In this document: positions 6,928-14,709 of the stretch, piece after piece
Numbering within the stretch: the stretch's first letter is position 1
How the letters are laid out: every line of letters begins with the position of its first letter
Assembly: GCF_002159185.1 (NCBI RefSeq)
Contig: NZ_NFHD01000003.1
Coordinates: 116,644-180,643, forward strand
From: Gemmiger sp. An87
GTDB taxonomy: Bacteria; Bacillota; Clostridia; Oscillospirales; Ruminococcaceae
Length of the DNA stretch: 64,000 nt
Direction: 5' to 3'
The notes under the pieces: generated by a model
Databases searched by the model: none
Told to the model about the DNA's origin: nothing
The model's input: the letters and a program-made list of their open reading frames with translations, nothing else
Translations under genes and position numbers: made by a program

Positions 6928-8682
6928 ATGAATATGGTAAATTTGAAGATCAACAATGTGCCCTGCCAGGCGCCGGAGGGCTCCACCATTCTGGAGGCGG
7001 CCCACGAAGTGGGCATCACCATCCCCACCCTTTGTTACTTAAAGGAGATCAAGCGGGTGAACGGCGCCTGCCGGGTCTGCGTGGTGGAGGTAAAGGGCGC
7101 AAAGAACCTGCTGCCCGCCTGTGTCTACCCGGTGAGCGAGGGCATGGAGGTATTCACCAACACCAAGCGGGTGCAGAACGCCCGCAAGATGAATCTGGAG
7201 CTGATTCTCTCCATCCACAACCAGGACTGCATGAGCTGCGTGCGCAACGGCGACTGTGAGCTGCTGCGGCTGTGCAAGCAGTACGGCGTGGACAAATCCA
7301 ATGCCTTTGAGGGCGTTCTGCCCGAGCGGCAGGACGATGACAGTGCTCCGCATCTGGTAAAGGACAGCTCCAAGTGCATCATCTGCCGCCGCTGCATTTC
7401 CACCTGCGCCGAGAACCAGGGCGTGGGCGTGATCAATGTGGTGGAGCGCGGCTTCAATACCCACATCGCCTGCGCCTTCGAGGGCAAGCTGGCGGACTCC
7501 ACCTGCATCGGCTGCGGCCAGTGCATCACGGTTTGCCCCACCGCCGCCCTGGTGGAGCGGGACGACACCGAAAAGGTATGGGCTGCGCTGGACGATCCCA
7601 CCCGCCATGTGGTGGTACAGACCGCGCCCAGTGTGCGCGCGGCCCTGGGCGAGGAGTTCGGCCTGCCCATCGGCACCAATGTACAGGGCAAGATGGTGGC
7701 GGCGCTGCGCCGTCTGGGCTTCGACGGTGTGTTCGACACCGACTTTGCCGCCGACATGACCATCATGGAGGAGGCCCACGAGTTCCTGGAGCGGGTGAAG
7801 AACGGGGGAAAGCTGCCGCTCATCACCAGCTGCAGCCCCGGCTGGGTCAAATACTGCGAGACCTTCCACCCGGATTTCATTCCCAATCTGTCCAGCTGCA
7901 AGAGCCCGCAGCAGATGTTCGGCGCGCTGAGCAAAACCTACTATGCCGAAAAGATGGGGCTGGACCCCAGAAACATCTACTGCGTGTCGGTGATGCCCTG
8001 CACCGCCAAGAAGTTCGAGATCGGCCGCCCGGACCAGAGCGCCGCGGGCGACGGCATCCCGGATGTGGATGTGGCCATCACCACCCGTGAGCTGGCCCGG
8101 ATGATCCACCGCAGCGGCCTGCGCTTTTTGGATCTGCCGGATGAGGATTTTGACCCGGCCATGGGTCAGGCCACCGGCGCGGGCCACATTTTCGGCGCCA
8201 CCGGCGGCGTGATGGAGGCGGCCCTGCGCACCGCGGTGGAGACCCTCACCGGCGAAAAGGTGGAGCCGGTGGAATTCACCCAGGTGCGCGGCACCGATGC
8301 CATCAAGGAGGCGGAATACCAGGTGGCCGGACTCACCCTGCGGGTCTGCGTGGTCAGCGGCACCGCCAACGCGGGTAAGGTGCTGGAGATGGTGCGCCGC
8401 GGGGAAAAGCAGTACGATATGATCGAGGTCATGGCCTGCCCCGGCGGCTGCGTGAACGGCGGCGGTCAGCCCATCCAGCCCGCCCCGGTGCGCAACTTCA
8501 CCGACATCCGCGCCCTGCGTGCCAAGGCCCTGTATGACCAGGACGAGGCCAGCGTGCTGCGCCGCAGTCACGAGAACCCGCTGGTGCAGCAGGTCTATGC
8601 GGAATTTCTGGGCGAGCCGGGCAGCGAAAAGGCACACCATATTCTGCACACCAGCTATGCACCGCGCCCCCGTTTGTTCTGA
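6928..8682 (+). CDS. [FeFe]-hydrogenase catalytic subunit, group A (HydA type)
   Basis: A 584-residue catalytic subunit that interconverts protons and H2. The N-terminus has a 2Fe-2S domain (CYLKE...CRVCVVEV), then the NuoG-like His-Cys cluster HNQDCMSCVRNGDCEL, two 4Fe-4S motifs (CIICRRCISTC and CIGCGQCITVCP), and the H-domain. H-cluster loops: L1 TSCSPGW, L2 MPCTAKKFE, L3 EVMACPGGCVNGGGQP. The C-terminal small-subunit-like extension ends HTSYAPRPRLF. L1 has serine where many enzymes have a second cysteine, a variant I recall as common in NADH-linked clostridial enzymes. The ATG at 6928 lies 12 nt after TAAGGAGGG. It is the last gene of the operon. Maturases HydEFG are not in the window. Confidence 0.93.
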   Translation: MNMVNLKINNVPCQAPEGSTILEAAHEVGITIPTLCYLKEIKRVNGACRVCVVEVKGAKNLLPACVYPVSEGMEVFTNTKRVQNARKMNLELILSIHNQDCMSCVRNGDCELLRLCKQYGVDKSNAFEGVLPERQDDDSAPHLVKDSSKCIICRRCISTCAENQGVGVINVVERGFNTHIACAFEGKLADSTCIGCGQCITVCPTAALVERDDTEKVWAALDDPTRHVVVQTAPSVRAALGEEFGLPIGTNVQGKMVAALRRLGFDGVFDTDFAADMTIMEEAHEFLERVKNGGKLPLITSCSPGWVKYCETFHPDFIPNLSSCKSPQQMFGALSKTYYAEKMGLDPRNIYCVSVMPCTAKKFEIGRPDQSAAGDGIPDVDVAITTRELARMIHRSGLRFLDLPDEDFDPAMGQATGAGHIFGATGGVMEAALRTAVETLTGEKVEPVEFTQVRGTDAIKEAEYQVAGLTLRVCVVSGTANAGKVLEMVRRGEKQYDMIEVMACPGGCVNGGGQPIQPAPVRNFTDIRALRAKALYDQDEASVLRRSHENPLVQQVYAEFLGEPGSEKAHHILHTSYAPRPRLF

Positions 8683-8690
8683 TCCCTTTT

Positions 8691-8722
8691 GCCCCTGCAG
8701 CTTTGCTGCGGGGGCTTTTTTG
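8691..8722 (+). terminator. Terminator of the hydrogenase operon
   Basis: GCCCCTGCAGC and GCTGCGGGGGC form a strong stem with a TTT loop, followed by seven T. Confidence 0.9.
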
Positions 8723-8747
8723 TTCCCGAAAAAATAAATGAGAAAAA

Positions 8748-8790
8748 TTCCTATTTATGGGTTGACAAGATAAATAGGAAGTGTTATCAT
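8748..8790 (+). promoter_or_regulatory. Rubrerythrin promoter with overlapping palindromic operator
   Basis: A near-consensus promoter has -35 TTGACA at 8762-8767, a 17-nt spacer and -10 TATCAT at 8785-8790. A perfect 11-bp inverted repeat surrounds the -35: TTCCTATTTAT at 8748-8758 and ATAAATAGGAA at 8770-8780, with an 11-nt spacer. The geometry fits a dimeric repressor that blocks RNA polymerase. An oxidative-stress or metal regulator is inferred from the regulated gene. The arms do not match the PerR box I know. Confidence 0.8.
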
Positions 8791-8905
8791 TAAGCCACGG
8801 AAACGAAGCCGCACCAACAAAACAATGAAAGAATCAAGCGCAGCACCGCATGAGCCGTCAGGCGATGCTTGCCAGAAACATGAAACGAATATGGAGGAAA
8901 TAACA

Positions 8906-9565
8906 ATGGAAAAATGGCGTTGCACTGTATGTGGTTATATTCATGAAGGCCCTCTGCCCGAGGACTTTACCTGCCCCCGCTGCCGTAAGCCCGCTTCGGT
9001 GTTTGAGAAGATCGAGGAGCCTAAGTCTGGCAGCCGTTATGCCGGCACCAAGACCGAGCAGAACCTGCGCGAGGCCTTTGCCGGTGAGAGCCAGGCCCGC
9101 GGCAAGTACACCTACTTTGCTCAGGTAGCCCAGCGCGAGGGCTACGAGCAGCTGGCTGAGGTCTTCAGCAAGACCGCCCGCAACGAGCAGGAGCACGCCC
9201 GCCTGTGGTTTGAGGCCCTGGGTGGCCTGGGCTCCACTGCCGACAACCTGCTGGCCGCTGCCGAGGGTGAGAACTACGAGTGGACCGACATGTACGACCG
9301 CTTCGCCAAGGACGCCGAAGAGGAAGGCTTCCCCGAGCTGGCCGAGAAGTTCCGCAAGGTGGCTGCCATCGAGAAGAGCCACGAGGAGCGCTACCGCCGT
9401 CTGCTGAAGAACGTGGAGATGCAGCAGGTGTTCGAGAAGGGCGAGCTGACCATGTGGGAGTGCCGTGTGTGCGGCCATCTGGTCATGGGCAAGAAGGCCC
9501 CCGAGGTGTGCCCGGTCTGCGGCTACGCTCAGAGCTTCTTCGAAATGCGCTGCGAGAATTACTAA
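8906..9565 (+). CDS. rbr: Rubrerythrin with two rubredoxin-like domains
   Basis: A 219-residue non-haem di-iron peroxidase that reduces hydrogen peroxide in anaerobes. An N-terminal rubredoxin-like domain ([10 protein letters not shown]...CPRC, residues 4-25) precedes the four-helix ferritin-like core. The di-iron ligands lie in [15 protein letters not shown] and [11 protein letters not shown] helices, and again in AEEEGFPE and IEKSHEERY. The C-terminal rubredoxin domain is [10 protein letters not shown]...CPVCG. The extra N-terminal iron domain makes it longer than the classical form. The ATG at 8906 follows GGAGGAAA. An upstream in-frame ATG at 8825 lies in the leader and is rejected. It is monocistronic between a regulated promoter and a terminator. 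Confidence 0.92.
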   Translation: MEKWRCTVCGYIHEGPLPEDFTCPRCRKPASVFEKIEEPKSGSRYAGTKTEQNLREAFAGESQARGKYTYFAQVAQREGYEQLAEVFSKTARNEQEHARLWFEALGGLGSTADNLLAAAEGENYEWTDMYDRFAKDAEEEGFPELAEKFRKVAAIEKSHEERYRRLLKNVEMQQVFEKGELTMWECRVCGHLVMGKKAPEVCPVCGYAQSFFEMRCENY

Positions 9566-9574
9566 TCAAACCGA

Positions 9575-9612
9575 AAAAGGCCGGGGCAAACGCTGCCCCG
9601 GCCTTGACTTTT
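9575..9612 (+). terminator. Terminator of rubrerythrin gene
   Basis: AAGGCCGGGGCA and TGCCCCGGCCTT pair around a short loop. The following T-rich tail is CTTGACTTTTG, so the tail doubles as the -35 element of the ileS promoter. Confidence 0.85.
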
Positions 9613-9632
9613 GCCGCCGCATATGATATAAG
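9604..9632 (+). promoter_or_regulatory. Promoter of the ileS T-box transcript
   Basis: -35 TTGACT at 9604-9609, a 17-nt spacer and -10 TATAAG at 9627-9632. The predicted start is near 9639. The -35 overlaps the rubrerythrin terminator tail. Confidence 0.65.
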
Positions 9633-9638
9633 TGTAAC

Positions 9639-9895
9639 TGTTAACAAAGACACAGAGAACAGCTGTGATGGAGACAGTAAGCCCGGTGTGAACGACCAAG
9701 CGAGCGGGGGAGGGTGTGAGCCCCGCGCCAGTAGCACCCCGCCGAAGATCACTCCGGAGCTGCGGGCTGAACTCACAGTAGGCGCCGCCGGCATCCCTCC
9801 GTTATGGGGAGCGTGTATGATGGTACACAGCAATAGGTGGTACAACGAAAGCGCAAAGCCTTCGCCCTGTTTGCAGGGGCGAAGGCTTTTTCTGT
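9639..9895 (+). promoter_or_regulatory. T-box leader, isoleucine specifier
   Basis: A tRNA-sensing T-box leader. Stem I begins at AGAGAAC...GGAGACAGTAA. The specifier ATC (Ile) is at 9748-9750 within GAAGATCACTCC. The T-box sequence AATAGGTGGTACAACG, including the UGG that pairs with the uncharged tRNA end, is at 9832-9847. A terminator with arms GCCTTCGCCC and GGGCGAAGGC plus a T run follows at 9857-9893. Uncharged tRNA-Ile is expected to stabilise the antiterminator and allow ileS expression. Specifier and downstream gene agree. Confidence 0.92.
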
Positions 9896-9978
9896 TGTTT
9901 TTGTATGGGCTTTCTGAAATAGGAAATGCACCGCTTTCCGACCCGAAGGGCGGAAAAACAAGGAGGACGAGATTTAAG

Positions 9979-12900
9979 ATGTACGAGAAAGTAAACCCGA
10001 ATCTCAATTTCGTTGACCGCGAGAAGGACGTGCTCAAGTTCTGGAAGGAACGTCACATCTTTGAAAAGAGCATCGATTCCCGCAAGGAAGGGCCGACCTA
10101 CATGTTCTACGACGGCCCCCCCACGGCCAACGGCAAGCCCCACATCGGCCATGTGGAGACCCGCGTTATTAAGGATATGATCCCCCGTTACCGTGCCATG
10201 AAGGGCTATCAGGTGCCCCGCAAGGCCGGCTGGGATACCCACGGCCTGCCCGTTGAGCTGGAAGTGGAGAAGCTGCTGGGCCTGGACGGCAAGGAGCAGA
10301 TCGAGCAGTACGGTCTGGAGCCCTTCATCGAGAAGTGCAAGGAGAGCGTCTGGAAATACAAGGGCATGTGGGAGGATTTCTCCGGCACCGTCGGCTTCTG
10401 GGCCGATATGGACGACCCCTATGTGACCTACGACAACACCTTCATCGAGTCCGAGTGGTGGGCGCTGAAGCAGATCTGGGAAAAGGGCCTGCTGTACAAG
10501 GGCTTCAAGATCGTGCCCTACTGCCCCCGCTGCGGAACCCCCCTGTCCAGCCACGAGGTTGCCCAGGGCTATAAGGACGTGAAGGAGCGCAGCGCCATTG
10601 CCAAGTTCAAGGCCAAGGGCGAGGACGCCTACATCCTGGCCTGGACCACCACCCCCTGGACCCTGCCCTCCAACGTGGCTCTGTGTGTGAACCCGGTGGA
10701 GACCTATGTGAAGGTCAAGATGAACGAGGACGGCACCGTGTACTACATCGCCCAGGCTCTGGCCGATACCGTGCTGGGCGAGGGCAGCTACACCGTGCTG
10801 GAGAGCTACCAGGGCAAGGATCTGGAGTACAAGGAGTACGAGCCCCTGTTCGACTTCGTTTCTCCCAAGGAGAAGTGCTGGTATGTGACCTGCGACAGCT
10901 ACGTCACCCTGACCGACGGTACCGGCATCGTTCACATTGCTCCCGCCTTCGGTGAGGACGACTCCAACGTGGGCCGCAAGTACGGCCTGCCCTTCGTGCA
11001 GCTGGTGGACGCCAAGGGCTGCATGACCAAGGAGACCAAGTGGGCCGGCATGTTCTGCAAAAAGGCCGACAAGGAAGTGCTGATCGACCTGGAGACCCGC
11101 GGCCTGCTGTTCAGCGCCCCCGTCTTCGAGCACAGCTACCCCCATTGCTGGCGCTGCGATACCCCGCTGATCTACTACGCAAGAGACTCCTGGTTCATCA
11201 AGATGACCGCGGTGAAGGACGACCTGATCCGCAACAACAACACCGTAAACTGGGTACCCGCCTCTCTGGGCAAGGGCCGCTTCGGCGACTGGCTGGAGAA
11301 CGTGCAGGATTGGGGCATCAGCCGCAATCGCTACTGGGGCACCCCGCTGAACATCTGGGAATGTGAGTGCGGCTGCCGTCACTCCATCGGCAGCATTGAG
11401 GAGCTCAAGAAGATGTCTCCCAACTGCCCGGACGACATCGAGCTGCACCGCCCCTACATCGACGCGGTGACCATCACCTGCCCGGACTGCGGCAAGCAGA
11501 TGAAGCGTGTGCCGGAAGTAATCGACTGCTGGTTCGATTCCGGTTCCATGCCCTTTGCCCAGTACCACTATCCGTTGGAAAACAAGGAAGTGTTCGAGAG
11601 CCGCTTCCCGGCCGACTTTATTTCCGAGGCCGTGGACCAGACCCGTGGCTGGTTCTATTCCCTGATGGCCATCTCCACCCTGCTGTTCAACAAGGCTCCC
11701 TTCAAGAACGTTGTGGTCATGGGCCACGTGCAGGATGAGAATGGCCAGAAGATGTCCAAGTCCAAGGGCAACGCGGTCGATCCCTTCGACGCTCTGGCCA
11801 CCTACGGCGCCGACGCCATCCGCTGGTACTTCTACACCGCGGGCGCACCCTGGCTGCCCAAGCGCTTCTCCGGCAAGGCCGTGCAGGAGGGTCAGCGCAA
11901 GTTCATGGGCACTCTGTGGAACACCTACGCCTTCTTTATCCTGTACGCCAACATCGACAACTTCGATCCCACCAAGTACACCCTGGAGAAGGATAAGCTG
12001 TCCGTTATGGACCGCTGGATTCTGTCCAAGATGAACACCATGGTCAAGACCGTGGACACCGAGCTGGACCAGTATGCCATCCCCGAGGCCGCCCGCGCCC
12101 TGCAGGAGTTTGTGGACGATCTGTCCAACTGGTATGTGCGCCGCAGCCGTGAGCGTTTCTGGGCCAAGGGCATGGAGCAGGATAAGATCAACGCCTACAT
12201 GACCCTGTACACCGCTCTGGAGACCGTTTGCAAGGCGGCCGCTCCCATGATCCCCTTCATGGCCGAGAGCATCTACCAGAACCTGGTGCGCAGCGTGAAC
12301 GAGTCCGCTCCCGAAAGCGTGCATCTGTGCGACTTCCCCGTGGTGGACGAGAGCTTTGTGGACGCCGATCTGGAGCGCGACATGGACCTGGTGCTGGATA
12401 TCGTTGTGCTGGGCCGCTCCGCCCGCAACGGTGCAAACCGCAAGAACCGTCAGCCCCTGGCCGAGATGTTCGTGAAGGCCGACGAGAAGCTGAGTGAGTA
12501 CTATGTGGAGATCATCGAGGATGAGCTGAACGTGAAGAAGGTCACCTTCACCGATGATATGTCCATGTTCACCAACTACACCTTCAAGCCTCAGCTGAAG
12601 ACTCTGGGACCCAAGTACGGCAAGCAGCTGGGCGAGATCCGCAACCTGCTGGCCAACCTGAACGGCCCCGCCGCCAAGAAGGAGCTGGATGAGACCGGCA
12701 CCCTGACCCTGCCCCTTTCCACCGGCGAGATCAAGCTGGGCGAGGAGGATCTGCTCATCGAGATGACCCGCAGCGAGCGGTACTTCTCGGTGGAGGATGC
12801 CAAGGTCACCGTTGCTCTGGACACCGAGCTCACCCCCGAGCTGGTGGAGGAAGGCTTCGTGCGCGAGCTGGTGAGCAAGCTGCAGACCATGCGTAAGGAA

Positions 12901-13098
12901 GCGGGCTTCAATGTGGAGGACCACATCACCGCTTACGCCATGGGCAACGACAAGATCACCGCTCTGATGGAAGCCAACAAGGACTCCATCGCCTCCGACG
13001 TTCTGGCGGACGCTGTGGTTACCGGCAGCACCGACGGTTACGTGAAGGAGTGGGATGTGAACGGCGAGACCGTCACCCTGGGTGTAAAGAAGGTTTAA
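9979..13098 (+). CDS. ileS: Isoleucyl-tRNA synthetase
   Basis: A 1039-residue class Ia aminoacyl-tRNA synthetase that charges tRNA-Ile. The HIGH motif is PHIGH at residues 54-58 within GPPTANGKPHIGH, the editing (CP1) domain is inserted after VPYCPRCGTPLS with TTTPWTLPSN, and KMSKS is at 591-595. The length and the lack of a C-terminal zinc-finger (no paired CxxC near the end) place it with the larger, eukaryotic-like type 2 bacterial IleRS, a group known for natural mupirocin tolerance. The ATG at 9979 follows AGGAGGACG. The very long upstream open frame runs through the T-box and rubrerythrin and is not coding. Confidence 0.95.
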   Translation: MYEKVNPNLNFVDREKDVLKFWKERHIFEKSIDSRKEGPTYMFYDGPPTANGKPHIGHVETRVIKDMIPRYRAMKGYQVPRKAGWDTHGLPVELEVEKLLGLDGKEQIEQYGLEPFIEKCKESVWKYKGMWEDFSGTVGFWADMDDPYVTYDNTFIESEWWALKQIWEKGLLYKGFKIVPYCPRCGTPLSSHEVAQGYKDVKERSAIAKFKAKGEDAYILAWTTTPWTLPSNVALCVNPVETYVKVKMNEDGTVYYIAQALADTVLGEGSYTVLESYQGKDLEYKEYEPLFDFVSPKEKCWYVTCDSYVTLTDGTGIVHIAPAFGEDDSNVGRKYGLPFVQLVDAKGCMTKETKWAGMFCKKADKEVLIDLETRGLLFSAPVFEHSYPHCWRCDTPLIYYARDSWFIKMTAVKDDLIRNNNTVNWVPASLGKGRFGDWLENVQDWGISRNRYWGTPLNIWECECGCRHSIGSIEELKKMSPNCPDDIELHRPYIDAVTITCPDCGKQMKRVPEVIDCWFDSGSMPFAQYHYPLENKEVFESRFPADFISEAVDQTRGWFYSLMAISTLLFNKAPFKNVVVMGHVQDENGQKMSKSKGNAVDPFDALATYGADAIRWYFYTAGAPWLPKRFSGKAVQEGQRKFMGTLWNTYAFFILYANIDNFDPTKYTLEKDKLSVMDRWILSKMNTMVKTVDTELDQYAIPEAARALQEFVDDLSNWYVRRSRERFWAKGMEQDKINAYMTLYTALETVCKAAAPMIPFMAESIYQNLVRSVNESAPESVHLCDFPVVDESFVDADLERDMDLVLDIVVLGRSARNGANRKNRQPLAEMFVKADEKLSEYYVEIIEDELNVKKVTFTDDMSMFTNYTFKPQLKTLGPKYGKQLGEIRNLLANLNGPAAKKELDETGTLTLPLSTGEIKLGEEDLLIEMTRSERYFSVEDAKVTVALDTELTPELVEEGFVRELVSKLQTMRKEAGFNVEDHITAYAMGNDKITALMEANKDSIASDVLADAVVTGSTDGYVKEWDVNGETVTLGVKKV

Positions 13099-13132
13099 GT
13101 CGTTTGCGCGTCCCCCTTATATAAATAAGTAA

Positions 13133-13176
13133 AAGCCCGCCGCTTGGGATGGATTCTCAAGCGGCGGGCTTTTTGC
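13133..13176 (+). terminator. Terminator of ileS
   Basis: AGCCCGCCGCTTG and CAAGCGGCGGGCT form a long stem followed by TTTTT. Confidence 0.9.
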
Positions 13177-13205
13177 CAGGCAAAAGCATTTACGGCCCCG
13201 GCGGC

Positions 13206-13235
13206 TTGCGCGGGATTTTGCCGGTGGAGTATAAT
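13206..13235 (+). promoter_or_regulatory. Promoter of the radical SAM maturase gene
   Basis: TTGCGC at 13206-13211, 18 nt, then a perfect TATAAT at 13230-13235. Its predicted start point rules out translation from the ATG at 13248. Confidence 0.6.
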
Positions 13236-13268
13236 AGAAAGCAATGAATGGAAAGCGAGGAACCGCCC

Positions 13269-14387
13269 ATGCCCCCGATCACTGTGATGCTGAAGCCCGC
13301 CTCCGGTTTGTGCAACATGCGCTGCCGCTACTGTTTTTACGCGGACGAAATGGCCCATCGAACTACTGAGAGCTACGGTGTTATGCAGCCGGATACCCTG
13401 GAAGCCATCGTGAAGCGGGTGCTGGCCTTTGCCCAGGGCAGCTGCAGCTTTGTGTATCAGGGCGGCGAACCCACCCTGGCCGGGCTTTCCTTTTTTGAGC
13501 AGGCTCTGGAATTTCAGAAAAAGTGGAATGTGAACCGGGTGGCCATCGAAAACAGCCTGCAGACCAACGGCTATGCCATCGACGAGGCCTGGGCGGAATT
13601 CTTTGCCCGCAATCATTTTCTGGTGGGCATCTCGCTGGATGGGCCCAAGGAGATCCACGACGCCAACCGGGTAGACGCGCAGGGGAAGGGAACCTACAAC
13701 CGGGTGATGCACGCCATCCAGCTGCTGCAGAAGCACAAGGTGGAGTTCAATATCCTGACGGTGGTTACCCGCCAGGCAGCCCGCAGCACCGGAAAGATCT
13801 ATGGATTTTTCCAGCGCAACGGCTTTGCCTACCAGCAGTACATTCCCTGCCTGGACCCCTGGGAGGAGGGGGCACAGACGCCCTACTCCCTCACGGCAAA
13901 GGACTTTGAGCAGCACCTGAAGCTGCTGTTTGACCAGTGGTACCAGCAGGCGATGCGGGGCAACCTGCAATACAACCGCTACTTCTTCAACCTGTTGGCC
14001 ATTCTGAACGGCCAGATGCCCGAGGCCTGTGAGATGCGCGGGGTATGCGGGCGGCAGTTTGTGGTGGAGGCGGACGGCAGTGTCTACCCCTGTGACTTTT
14101 ATATGATGGACGAATACCGTCTGGGCAATTTTGTGACCGACGACTTCGAGACCATCGAGCGCCGCCGCCAGGAGCTGGCCTTTGTGGAGACCTCCGCCCG
14201 TATCAAGGAGAGCTGCAAGGGCTGCAAATGGTTCGCCCTGTGCCGGGGCGGATGCCGCCGCAACTGGGAGCCGGTCACGGGACCCGAGCCCCGCAATGCG
14301 TTCTGCTCCGCCTACCAGGGCTTTCTGGAATATGCGCTGCCCCGCCTGCAGCAGCTGAGCCGTATGCTGCAGGAAAGAAGAATCTAA
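13269..14387 (+). CDS. Anaerobic sulfatase-maturase-type radical SAM/SPASM protein
   Basis: A 372-residue radical SAM enzyme. The [4Fe-4S]-SAM motif is CNMRCRYC (CxxxCxxC) in KPASGLCNMRCRYCFYADE, and the GGEPTLAG motif follows. The C-terminal SPASM region holds the auxiliary-cluster cysteines in GVCGRQFVVEADGSVYPCDFYM and CKGCKWFALCRGGCRR. This is the arrangement of anaerobic sulfatase-maturating enzymes, which convert an active-site Cys or Ser to formylglycine. The start at 13269 (MPPITVML) fits the family. The ATG at 13248 is too close to the -10. No sulfatase lies nearby, so the partner is encoded elsewhere or the substrate is a different peptide. Confidence 0.85.
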   Translation: MPPITVMLKPASGLCNMRCRYCFYADEMAHRTTESYGVMQPDTLEAIVKRVLAFAQGSCSFVYQGGEPTLAGLSFFEQALEFQKKWNVNRVAIENSLQTNGYAIDEAWAEFFARNHFLVGISLDGPKEIHDANRVDAQGKGTYNRVMHAIQLLQKHKVEFNILTVVTRQAARSTGKIYGFFQRNGFAYQQYIPCLDPWEEGAQTPYSLTAKDFEQHLKLLFDQWYQQAMRGNLQYNRYFFNLLAILNGQMPEACEMRGVCGRQFVVEADGSVYPCDFYMMDEYRLGNFVTDDFETIERRRQELAFVETSARIKESCKGCKWFALCRGGCRRNWEPVTGPEPRNAFCSAYQGFLEYALPRLQQLSRMLQERRI

Positions 14388-14390
14388 TGA

Positions 14391-14437
14391 AACGGACCGT
14401 CTTTTCGTTTTTTCGAAAAGGCGGTCCGCTTTTTGTT
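14391..14437 (+). terminator. Terminator of the radical SAM maturase gene
   Basis: ACGGACCGTCTTTTCG pairs with CGAAAAGGCGGTCCG (one bulge or wobble region) and is followed by CTTTTTG. Confidence 0.8.
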
Positions 14438-14601
14438 TGAAGATACAAGAGCGGTTGTTTTTGTGACTTTTTTGGCGAGGGCTTTCTGATTTGAATTCTA
14501 CCGGGTTTGTGGAAATTATGCCGGATATACGCCTGGAAATTCAAGGTTTTGTTGCAAAAAGCTGAAAAAATGATTTGGTAACGATTTTGAAAGTAAAAAT
14601 A

Positions 14602-14669
14602 TTGAAAAAGTTTTTTGTGACTGATATAATAGTGCCTGCTGAGAGAACCAGGCTCCTTCGGGAGCTGGG
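14602..14669 (+). promoter_or_regulatory. Promoter and UUCG leader hairpin of the M60 peptidase gene
   Basis: -35 TTGAAA at 14602-14607, a 17-nt spacer and -10 TATAAT at 14625-14630 make a strong promoter. The leader then carries CCAGGCTCC-TTCG-GGAGCTGG (14649-14669), a stem closed by a UUCG tetraloop with one bulge. The leader from about 14637 to 14709 holds no other obvious element. The region 14440-14600 upstream shows only AT-rich sequence. Confidence 0.75.
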
Positions 14670-14709
14670 GATGAGCATAGATAATCTATGGAGAAATTCC
14701 AACGAAAGG

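Noticed and set aside
4921..7005. 694-codon frame antisense to the hydrogenase flavin subunit
   Set aside because: Same mirror effect; sense strand has full NuoF motifs.
9640..9655. GTTAACAA as a Rex half-site
   Set aside because: It is only a half-site and lies inside the T-box leader, where the sequence is explained by stem I.
9280..9978. ileS frame continuing upstream through rubrerythrin
   Set aside because: Chance open frame across the rubrerythrin gene, terminator and T-box; real ATG at 9979 has a strong ribosome site.
9802..12924. 1040-codon frame antisense to ileS
   Set aside because: Shadow of ileS that also crosses the T-box; no recognisable motif.
14575..14709. Extended N-terminus of the M60 peptidase
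   Set aside because: It begins upstream of the promoter's -10, so the codons before about 14637 would not be transcribed.
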